From the NCBI GenBank assembly GCA_002633025.1, contig NMRB01000304.1, positions 284,343 to 348,342 on the forward strand: 64,000 bases of DNA, in the 5' to 3' direction. Made by a program: the position numbers and the translations under genes. The DNA comes from Notospermus geniculatus. Its lineage: Eukaryota; Nemertea; Pilidiophora; Heteronemertea; Lineidae. This document shows, piece after piece, positions 43,601-55,600 of the stretch (its first letter is position 1; the number at the start of each line of letters is the position of its first letter). The notes below the pieces were generated by a model, which saw nothing but the letters and a program-made list of their open reading frames with translations, searched no databases and was not told the DNA's origin.

Positions 43601-46600
43601 GCTGCAGAAAATATCAAAGGATTTACTGCCGAACACAATGTGAAGTGGTCATATATGTGTGGAGGACTTTGTTGTGTGTGGAAATATCTTTGCTTTGGGA
43701 TAGAAGAGGTGACATGTGACCAGTTGCTTGCTGTCATATAAAATCAATGGAACAAACAACAAATACTGTTAGTTTTTTGCAAACATCTGATATCACAGCA
43801 ATTACCTGTATTACTTTTCTTACGCAGACACATTTCCATGCTGCTGTAGCAGAAATAAGACGATTGTTACAAAAGTGTGAAGACCAGATTCATCAGCAGG
43901 ATCAAAAAGATGACGATGATGGTGATAAATGCCGCGCTGATGGAGAGAAAATCCTTCAAGTGACTGATCTGATCCAGAGCACTCAGGCTGACATCATGGA
44001 GAAATGTCACTGGAGTGGATGTTGGGGTATTCTGGGGAAACCGATGGGTGGCCAGCTGACTCGCCCTGGCAAAATTGAGAGGCTTGAGAAGGACGACCTC
44101 ATTGGTATGATTACAACTTAAGGCCTGTTTCCACAACAACGGATCCCACTGCGGTTTGCAGCGCTGGAGCGGTTTTCACAGGGTTTTGGATAATCCTTCA
44201 ATGGTTTAACAATACATGGCTTATTTTGTTAATTATCCCAATACCTGTGAAAACCACTCCGGCGTCGCAAACCGCAGCGGAATTCGTTGTAGTGGAAACA
44301 GGCCTTTATTCTTTTTCATCTTAAAAATTACGCTACGCCTATCGTTGATGATGTAAATACAGGAGGAAACCAGATCTGCCGAAAATCAGCACTTTCACAG
44401 TGCTAGAGAAGGACAACCTCGTTGGTACAATTGCAGCTTATTCTTCTTCAACTGAAATACACTATGCCTATCGTTGATGTAAATGCAGGAGGAAACCAGA
44501 CATGCAGAAACACTTTCACAGTGCTGAGCACACACTGCAAATGTGAATAGAAAAATTTTATTTCACCATCAGGTTCTACCGAAGGGAAAATCATTGCTCC
44601 TGATTTACTCTACATCGACAAGGCGACTGGTTTGATTCGACCTCGTGCTGAAGCTACAATGGTGACACCGAACGGTTCCCTTCAAAACGTGCCGAATGAT
44701 GCATTTGTGCATCCACAGACTGGCTGTGTTCTTCCAGTTGCTGGTAATATTGGATATGCGCCCATTACTGGCAAGCTTGTGCCCATGCTTGATTATGTAC
44801 CTGGTAAGTGTCAGCATCATGGTCTAGCCCTGGATTTACCAAATGGCAATTCCTCTCTTTATTCGGAGCTTTTCCGCGAAACTTGATGGGCCATATTCAG
44901 AAAGGGTGTTTAAGACTTAGACGCATGTAACTTCACTAAATGCACACACACTTCCATCATGGATTTGATGAAGTTACACACGTCTTAGTCTTAAACACCC
45001 TTTGTGAAATCGGCCCGATATGTCTTAGGATTAGTAGCAGTAGTAACATAACAGTACATGGAGCTGACAGGTTGTATTTGGCACTCGGCTCTCGGTTCAG
45101 TATTTAACAAAAACTTATCCCCTTTAATTGTTTTTCAGCTGAGAGTAGTGTTCTTGATGAACCCCTGATACCCTTCGTCTCATACCCCTTGAACCCCCAG
45201 ACAGGGAAACCAGTCACAACAAACCTCCAACCCATCAGCAGCTTCACCAATTTCAAGTTCAGGAGTATGATGACAGACCCCGAGACCAGTCTTCCCGTCC
45301 CCATTATTGCCATGACGATACACCCACGATCAGGACTTGTCTATCCGGTCGGAGGTTGCCATAAGGATCCCATCACAGGCCTTCCTGTTGCCATTGATCT
45401 GGGCTCAATGATGGAAGACCCTGTTACTGGGAACATCTGCCAGATTTTGGGAGTTACCATTGATGAAAATTCAGGTGAGTATTTGGTTTGTACCTTCATT
45501 TGCAACTGCTGGATCTCGAAGTGTTGACCGATTTCTATATAGTCATCCCTGAAGACATATCTTTTGAGAGTGGCATTCTACTAAATTAAGTTAAGATTGA
45601 TAGCGCTTAATAGGAAGTGTCAGTCAGTTGACCAATAGGAGACGCTACGGTCGAATTCAGTGCCTAGCAGACCCATGGTTCATGGTTGCTCGAGCACCAA
45701 TCAGAAGAACTTCGTATTGTATTGGTCCACTAAAACTTTGCATCTGTCTTTTTGGTGATAAGCGCTGCTGACTGCTCCTATTGTAAATGCCTCCTCATCC
45801 AAATTATATGACACTTGAATAATCTAGAATAATCGGTAATATTCCAGGGCGAGTTAATCCAGTTGGTGAAGTACCAAAAGAAATAGGTCATGATGGGCCC
45901 CTTGTTAAAGGGAGCACCGTCTACCAGCATATGACAGACAAGCAGGTCAAACTGCGCTGTGCAGCATTTGACGGAGTGACAGTGGTGCCATCGTGTGGCA
46001 GCTACCATACATTACTTGAGAACGTCATCTTGAAGACAGAACAGCAAGTTTTGGATGTGTTCACAAAGTATAGTCAAGATTTAAAAGGTATGGCCCAAAT
46101 CTTACATCACTTATTCCCTTTCAATGGAATGACAGTAGTTTCCAAGTAACCGCTTGCCAATTTGAGATGTGGTGAACAGCAAATGTGTCTTACTTGTTCA
46201 CTCTCTGTGGGTAGTGTGGGCGTGCACATATTTAGCATACACATTTGATGTCAGCTGGTAACACGTATTCGTCAACCCCTCTATTCGCCTGGGGACACTG
46301 AACCAACAGGGGTCTGCATCATGACGTATCCAATTTACTTGCTGGGGATGGGCATTTCACAATCTTAATTTGACAAAATGAATGGGGATCAGTTTTGAGT
46401 GTTTCAACCATTCGTATTCATAAATCTCTCCAGAGCCAAGTAAATATATCGAACACTTCACATCAAATCTTCTGAAGATGAAAGTGAATGTGGACACAAT
46501 TCTGCATGACCTGGAGAAAGCCGAGGAGAAATACCAAGCCCATATCATCCACGAGGAGTATGTTAACAAACGAAGGCTGACAAAAATGAAACAGTTGTCT

Positions 46601-49600
46601 ATCAATGGGGGCTCACCAGGTCTGTAGAACTTGTATGAACCATCTGACATGATATTCTAGAAGAGATCTTTGGGCTGATGACATTACTTAAGATGATTTT
46701 AGGCCATGTCTTGCACTCCTGCTCATATTTTTGGGTGACATCATCTAAAAACACAGTCTAGAATGACCATCTCGGAATAAAATCTTGACAGTCAACTAGA
46801 CCATAACCTCAGTTATTGTTTCCATAGGTCTGTACGAGTACACCCAGACTGGTCAGCTGCTACCCATTCTGGTTGGAATGACTATGGAAGATCCCAGCGG
46901 GACTGGTCTGGAGGTTCCTATCCTTGGTGCAGTAAGAGACAGAGGCAGTGGTCAAGTTCTGCCTTTGGGGACCACTACAGAACTTCCAAACAGCAATGGT
47001 GAGTTTATACATCAGGTTCCTGTTGTCTTTTTGAAATTTTTTTGAAACTGTCTTTCATCATTTATCCAAAATAAAACATAAAGAACGACACACAGTCTTT
47101 TCTGGAATCTCTACTAGAAAGTGCCCTGGAAGACCCCGTTGGGGTTGAAAATTTGCTAAATTCGGAGACGACTTCTCTTATATGTCTTTCGTCATTAACA
47201 TCATTAAAATGGTCATGTTGCTGTCGCCTGTTTTGAATGCAGACCTGGGGCGGTGAATTGAATATCAAAATTTTTTTATCGCCAAATTTCAGACAACCAG
47301 GCGGTTACAGTTGGTCTAGAAGTAAAAGATGAAATGTCTGATGACGTCAGTCATGTGACTGGTTTGTCCATTGATTCAACAACCAAAGAAATGTACTTGG
47401 TAACAACGAAAGATGACAGGCCCCCTCCAAACGTCCAACACCTGTCTCTGATCGAGGATGAAATAGTGTCCTGTGCAAGTTTCCTGCGACGGCTGTTTAA
47501 GCAGGAGTCATACCTACTCCAAGAGGAGTTTGAAACCGCCCAGTCAGTGTTGTATCACTTTGACAACATGTCCTTACCACAGTTGGATGTAGTTGTCTCA
47601 AATCTGAATGAGCAGAAAACAGATCTAGAGAAAATGGCTGAACGTGAGTGGGCACGGGAAAATACTATTGAGAAGGATATTACCAGTTTTCTGCCAGCTG
47701 GCCTGGCTGCACTGGTTGTAGAATCTGGTGAGGCACTGCAGAATGCAGTCAAAGCTTGCTTATACGCCCATGGAAAGTTTGCCACCATTTTGCCAAAATT
47801 GTACGTGAAGATAATCCAAGAGGAAGAACGGTATCAGAATCGGCTGTCAGAGGTCGCGGAGGTCAAGGACAGGGAGACGATTAAGATGGTCCAGAGGAGA
47901 CATGATAATATCAAAGGTAGCCTTCAGATGGAGCTGCATGATCATGTCTTCATGAAGATGGAGTCGATCAATCTGACGACGTCGGCGGTGCTCAGGACAT
48001 CTCAAAGAAAAGTTGCTGTCATGAATTACGTGAAATCTCTACTGAATGACGTACAATCCCAAAGTGGAGACGTCCATTTTGACGTGACTGGTGTCTTTGG
48101 CTGTGAGGATTTGCCCGAGGTCACCTTCAGTAATGAACTTGTGCCCGTTTTGAAGGAATTCATTGCAACACTTCAACAGGACTGCCCATTCATTCTTCGG
48201 GTTGATGCAGCATTGATTGAAGAAAAGAAAGAGTCGTCAGGCTGCAGAGTTGTCACTTCACAACCACTCCAACCGAATGAGACGGAAGTTGAAATCTCTA
48301 TGAAAAGATATGATCAAAATTTCTGGATTGTTGCTGATGTACGGAAGCCTGGTGGTGTGGACTTGGAGGGCAAACAGGAGGCATTATTCAAGAAACATCT
48401 CTTTGAAATCTCTTGCCTAGAAAACTTAATGAGGAGGAAGGCAATGGAGGAGGTCAATGACCTGCTCGCCCGATACCACAGGGATAAAACAGAAATTGTC
48501 GGTCACATGAAGAAAAACATGGCAGCCAGATTCAAGAATCTTCTGCCAAGTTTTCTGACAAATGTAGAGAACGTAGAGATTGAAGTTGCTCCGGTTGTTG
48601 AGAGAGAATTCGAAACTTTGCGGCAAAAGCTTGCGAAGCTGAATAGCATGTTGTCTGAAACCATGAGGACGCGTTGTGGCGAATTGGCAAAAGAAAAGCA
48701 GACGGAGATTCAAACTTTACAGAAACGTCATGTCACTGAGGCTTTATCTGAAGAGGTGTCTCCTGCAAATCTGCCTTGTGTAGTTGTGCCATCTTTTGAG
48801 GAATTGGAACGGAATTCAGTGGCTCTAGCGATGCAACAAGCCGATTTCTTCAATGAAGTCGATGACAGTTTACGACAGTCTGTGACCTTGACCTATGACG
48901 AGAAGATGAAGATATATCTGAAGCCATTGAATGTTGACCAGGAGGAGAAAATCCAGGCTCAAGACCTGATGGAAAATGCAATAGATTCGATTGAGACGAT
49001 ACAGTCGAATGTGGAGGAACGTATGCAAGCAGGTGATATGGCTGATGTTGAAAAGCAGACGTGGGAATTCTGTGCATTTCAGGAGGAGATGAATCAGCAT
49101 TTGATGGCGTGTGTCCTGCAGGATGTTCTTGGTGACCTTGAGCGAGTAAGTCCTCTTCTAACAAATGAGATAAGCAGGCCTATGTAAGCTTGTTTTCACA
49201 TGGCCATATCACATCATCTAGGCTACAGTACCGTATTGTAAAATGTTTTGGACTGAGCTGGGTATGAAATTGCTTTATGATTGAAATGTTTTGTCGGTCA
49301 CCTGCAGTCCAGAAATGTCTCATCAGTTTCTGAAAGGGACAATGTTTTTTCCACAGCAATGGTTAAAAGGGATTGGGATCCACATTCTGTCAAAAGACGC
49401 AACAAATGACGCCCAGAAGAAGGAGATGATTAAGTACAAAGAAATGGTTCAGAATGGAGAATATGGCTTGTACAAGGAGAACACCCGGCAACGTGAGGTA
49501 CTCGTCTCCAAGGTTACAGCACATAAACATATGGCTGAGGTCCTCGATAAAGAGGGTTCCGTCTGTAAGGTGGTTGATGACATTCTCAAGGTAAGCCACG

Positions 49601-52600
49601 AAATTTTCTCACTTTTCCTCCTTTGCCAATAAAATCTGTTTTTTGCAGCTAGTGTGTATATGTGAGTGATATCTGGTCAATTCTCATCATGTCTACCATG
49701 ATTCCTCAATAGGCCATTCCTATGCTGATTGATTGAAAAAAATGCTAAAATAAAAGGAGTCGTCCTCCAGAAATTTTGCAAATTTTCGACCCCAACCGGG
49801 GTCTTCTTCAGACTGGCACTTTCAATTCGAGCTACCAGAAGTGTGAAAAAAATGCAGGTTTAATCAAATTCAACTGTTTCTTTTTCACCCAGGCAACTAC
49901 TAATGATGAGACTCAAGCAGTTCTCTCAGTTGCTAGGGAACTGTCTGCAGATAAAGACCTCCAGAAGCTCGTTACATCCCAAGTGGGACTCCTGGCTGGA
50001 TTGGAGACCAAACGACATAAACATGAGAGTGAGTTAGAGTTGGAATGTGAGATCAGTCTTGATGAGGGACACAAGGTATTGGATGAGAAGCAGGAAAAGA
50101 GTAAGAAACTGGTAAATATTTCGATAGTAGATTGCTACTTCAACTACTTAAATCTAAAAGCCCTGATAAGTTTGAGTGTGAACGTGTGCCACTCTATTCG
50201 TAACTGGTAGGTCCTTGGAAATGACCACATCAGTAACACACGTAACTGGGCTGACTTTAATAGGAAATGACCACATTAGCGATGCATTATCTGGATTCTA
50301 TCACCTCTACAAGTCAAGGAATTGTATGTAATTAGGCAGCCGTGTTGATCGTTGAATGAATGAGTAGAAATGAAATAGGTAACACCGTCTTTTAAATCAA
50401 AAAGACGGTGATTTAAAAGATGGTGTTACCTATTTCATTTCTACTCAAGGAATTGTATGGGTACTGATTCTGTCTTGCAGGTACTGGATACGCAGAGTGC
50501 CAAGTTTGAACGTATGCTGTCTGAAGGTGATCAATGCTTCAGTGAAGAGGAAAAGAAAAGCTTCACTGCTACACACCAGATGGTGGTTGATTCAACTATT
50601 TGTAACATTGAGCTGGAGGGCGAGTGGCAGAAACAAGAATTACAAACAAAGGTCTGTATATAGGACATGATCTAGCAAAAGTGGGCGCTTGTCGCAACTG
50701 AGGAAAGGATTAACGGACTTACAACACAATAGCTGAAATGTACGTCTCTTCAGGCTGACAAGAGTAGTGGACAGCAGTAATAGTAGTTGAGTAAACTGAT
50801 GACCAGTGATGATCGGCTGCGACTTGCACCTATGTTTATCTAAAGCCCCATTTCCACTAGCGGTTTCCACCGGGGTTTGCTGTGAGCACCGCTGTTTTCA
50901 CAGGCATTGGGATGATCAACATGTTGTGGAAACGAGGCTTATCTTTGTAATTTTAGTCCGAGGTGAAATTTAAGTGTTGCCTTTTGTCTTTGTAGATTTC
51001 AAGACAAAAGACAGTCAAAGAGGATTACCTAAAGAAAAGCCACAAACTGATGCTTGTTAAGAAACTTCTGTTGGCACAAAAGGAACGAGAAAGATTCAAG
51101 TATAGTCACTTAAAAAAAGATGTCCTTGACTCTATCAAGAAGCTGGCTGAGGTAATTTTTCATGTGCATTCTGTCAAAAGGTTACTAACGTAGGCGTTGA
51201 TTCTGAATTGTACTATCTGCAAAGTATTTCCCAAGAAAACAGGCAAAATGGATATTACCGGTAGGCAGAATTGGGAAGTAGGCAAATGGTAGGGAATGGG
51301 TGTAGGCGAAATGAGGGTCGGCAAAAGTAAAGTACATGTACATTACTCAGTGTAGGGCTTCGAATCTTCGAGGCTGTCTTCCTCTCACTCTTGATTATCT
51401 ACTTTCTGTTTCATGTTCTGTAGGAAAGGGGAATGGAAGAGATAGAGGAATTACTTCTGACTGTCCTGACCCAGGAGTTTATCCAGGAAGCTGTCAACCT
51501 CGATGGACTGCTGAAAGATGAGAGAGAGGCAGCGGCAGCTGAAATGGAGGCCATGGTCAACAAGAACAGGCAGCAACTGTTGGAAAGGATAGAAGCGGCT
51601 TATGAAAAAGTAAGCATATTTGAGTGCATGGGAAATAGAGAATGTTGGTAATATTGATTGTCTTTGCATGGTTTACCTGGCTGTCAGAGTGGTGCAGTGG
51701 GATCGTCGGTGCCTGTCATTACTGATGTTCTGGGTTCGATTCCCAGTCAGATGTTTCTTCACTGAAATAGAGGGCAACTCACTTTGACAGTGAAGGTGCA
51801 ATAACTTTTTTTGTAGGAGTTTGAGGATCTTATTCACCAAAAGTATCTGAGTGGTTCTGATGTAAAGAAAGAGAAGGAAGAAATACAAGCAAGGCAAGAG
51901 GTACGTCTTGAACCGGTGGATCTGATCATGTCATTTTTGTGGTGGCACACACAGATTTTAATGTCAAATGTTGTTTTAATACATATTGAATGTTTTTAAA
52001 TTTCTTTCATACATATAGAATGAGCGACAGTCTTTCCATAGCCTGACCACCCTGCTGGCCATAGATGCCAAGAACTTGCTGCAGCAGGATTTAGACATCA
52101 CACAGAAGTTTGAGATGCTGGGCCTGAGGAAGAGGCAGCAGAGACTTCTTGGTGATTTCATGGAAGAATTGTTGCAGGATGAGGAAAGGAAAAAGGTAAA
52201 GAGTCTACTCATTTCTCACTTTGTCGTTTTTAAGGTTGGTGGTGCAAAGCCATGAATGCCAAATACTGACCCAGACCTTTGCTCTTTTGTTCAGGAATAT
52301 GCCAACAGATATACAGCTGCCAAAGAAGAATATCAGAGGTTCCACGATGATGTCATTGTGAAGGTACACCAAGCACAGCAGCAGAGACACAAAGAAGAGG
52401 AACAGTTGCAGGATGAGAGGGCAAAGAGATTGGCCAAGAGGCTCAGGTTAGGAATTCAGCCAACCTCTCCAACTGGAGTCCTCATAATATGCAATTTAGT
52501 GATGTTTTGTGCAGGACATGCACACTGTGCAACTTGCTTATAGTATCATTCAGGCTGGTTTCCTTTGGCATGCCAGCTACCTGACCCATCACAAATATTC

Positions 52601-55600
52601 ATACTGACTATAGGCGTCTGCCATTTCATTGGATACATTCGTGGTCACATGAAGAATAGATACTACCGGTACGGTATTTGGAAAAGAGGCCACTGTCTTG
52701 AGCAGCATTTTTGCACTGCCTGACTCTGAAGCCTTGTACTGCTGATCTATCTGCTAAAGTCAATGCCAGAAATGTCGATGTAGTGTCTGTATGGATTTAT
52801 AAATTTCAGATGTGTCCATGCTGAGGTGTTGGACGAAGAGAAGGACCTTTACAAACAAGAACAGGACAAGATCAAGGCGTATGAGCAGCAGAGGAAGATG
52901 GAGATGTTGTTCAGTGATGATGCTGGTTATGGGATGAAGGGAAAAGCATTGGAAGAACAGCTCAGGTAACCTATTCTGCTGCTGCTGGTGTTTCTCTTCC
53001 CAATTGGAAAGTTTGTTGCTCTTCCCAAATGGAAAGTGTCCTTCTGAATTGGAAAGTGTTGTTGCTCTGTCCAATTGGAAAGTGTTGTTGCTCTTCCCAA
53101 TTGGAAAGTGTTGTTGCTCTTCCCAATTGGAAACTGTTGTTGCACTGCCCAATTGGAAAGTGTTGTTGCTCTTCCCAATTGGAAAGTGTTGTTGCTCTGT
53201 CCAATTGGAAAGTGTTGTTTCCTGTCCTGATCAGAAACTGTTGTTCCCTGTCCCTTTCTGTTACACAGATGTGGTATGTTCTCTTTTCATGAATGATATC
53301 TTTCTCTAAACAGATCAGAAAGAAAGCAGCAACTTGATGAAGTAAAGTCCAAGTTGGATAGTTGGCGTGATGCGAGACTCGTATCTCTTAGAATCAAAGC
53401 AGAAAAAGAGGTGATCCTGGAACAAGAGGCTGACTTGAGGCTGAAGGTCATGAAGATGTTGCAGGATGGAGAGTTCGGCGACATTAATGTCCCTGCTGTA
53501 ATTCAGAATGAGGTATGGATTTCAAATTTCAAACGCATTAAACTACAGCTTGTTGCCTTTTGGTTCATTTTGCTACAAACGTTACAAAAGTTAGCTGACA
53601 GTTTCATTTAGTGACCCTAAGTTTGTGCTCTTCCAACTGTCTTCAGCCTCGTTGTGTGAAACCTGGTGAAGATGGGGCATGTTGAATTTGGTACATAAAT
53701 TTACTTTTCTTTTCTGGCCTTTGGATGTCTTTGGTAGGGTTCAAGTATAAAAGAGACATGTGAATATGGACATACATATTTTAATCCTGCTACAAGTGTT
53801 TCCCTTCATTTTGTTTTCACCTCCTATATAACTTTGCTACCTTTCAGATGAAGGTGATTCAGAGAGCAGCCCAAACTGGAATGGCACCCATCAAAGAGAC
53901 AGAATGGAGTGCCTTTCTCTTATCCTCCCCACTCTTCAAACAACTGTGCCACATTGAGGAAATGGTGGGCAAATCTTATGCTGGTGGGAATGACGCAGGT
54001 ACTTGACTTTCATCTTTTGCATCACATCTTGGAGATTACATTAATTCAGTAGAATCTGAATGACTGACGTGTCTTTAAGGGCTGTATGCACCAACGAAGA
54101 TTATCTTGAACTCAGGTTGAGTCACAGCTTTTCAGTTGTTCAAGTTTGCCACGGCATGATGTGACAATGGAAAAGTTGTGGCTCAGCCTGAGTTCAAGAT
54201 AATCTTTGTTGGTGCATACGACAATTGTCCTATAGCCTAATTCTGTCTTCATGCACATTTCAGCCTGCAGGGATGATGCCCATATTGCCGATGAGCACCT
54301 GCATACTTCCAATGGTGACATGCTCACTCCTGTTGACTTAGACCAGCTCAGCCCAAGCATGTTTGTTGTCTACCGCTTTGGGGTGAATGTTATGGAACTA
54401 CTCCACAAGAAAGCTGGTGCTCCTGCAGTGGAGATCTTGATAGCATCAAATCTCCCAAGAAACAACTACACCAGGAATGCCTTCCGCAATTCGTTCTTCT
54501 ACCAGTATTCTGGTAACATACTTTGGGTTCGCCAGCAATGCCTTGATTTCATTGGTGATTACATCCTGTTGGTTTTGCACTCGTTGGCTCACATAAAAGC
54601 CGATGATTTTGCTGACGATGGCCAGTCTTATTTCTTGAGGAATTTTTACAAGGTTAGTGCAGTAGGTTGTGGAGGTCGGTGACGTAACAATAAGGGAGAG
54701 GTCTGGGAAAGTATCCTGTGAATGGCATAGACTTGTCTTGGAATGTCCAATGAGATACCAATGTCGCACACCGACGACATTTCGGGCACACTGATCGCAG
54801 CGCCACGTCGTGACGTTAGTTCCGCAGGTACCTCATTGATTGAAAGGCTTGCATTATTGAGTTTAATGATAATCTGATGTTTACACTAATAAAATGGTCA
54901 GAAAACTGAAATCTACACCCACAGCATGTCGAAACATGCACCGGCTTGATATGTGATTGAATTGATGCGACTTGAAATTGTTGCTTCTTTCCTATTACCA
55001 ATTCCTCTATTTTCAGTACCTCCAAGTTGCTTGTGGAGAGTTATTCCAACTGAAAAGGGCAAATTTACTAGATGTAGATGTCGCCATGGTTCGTGCTGGC
55101 ACGCATGTCTTCAAGAGTGGACTTGCTCATATTGTATGTTTAAACGAATAGTGATCAGTTTGACAGTTGACACCAAAATCCCCAAATCTTTGTCACCCGA
55201 TTAACAGCTAACAATGGTTTTTGCTTCATTCCTGTCATTCAAATCCATTGATATAGGCACAGTGCAAACTGACGAAGAAGTATTTGCTTGACTTCATAAA
55301 ATTTTGCACTGACTGGTCCTGGATTTTGGTATCGTGCTCCTTTGTGGCCTTTGCTGGTGGATTGCATGCATAACTGGATACTGATGACTGCTTGCATAAT
55401 CCAGTGCTTTCGTTGCCTGCCTACAATGGGTATGGGGTGTAGGGTGTCTAATAGCATATTTTACTGTCATTCACTGTTAATCATATCCACAAAATCTCTG
55501 TTCTTAATGGTTTCATCATGTTCTCCCTTTCTGATATTTTCCTACAGGCTCCAGTTGCCAATATTCAGCAATACAAATTCCACTTAGGGACTTGGCTTTC

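Noticed and set aside
44573-47400. Plakin repeat domain
   Set aside because: DPxTG is shared, but the rest of the plakin repeat is not visible.
52990-53245. CRISPR-like array or coding repeat (ORFs on both strands)
   Set aside because: Contiguous 26-bp tandem units without spacers, within an intron; the ORFs exist only because 26-bp units lack stops in some frames.
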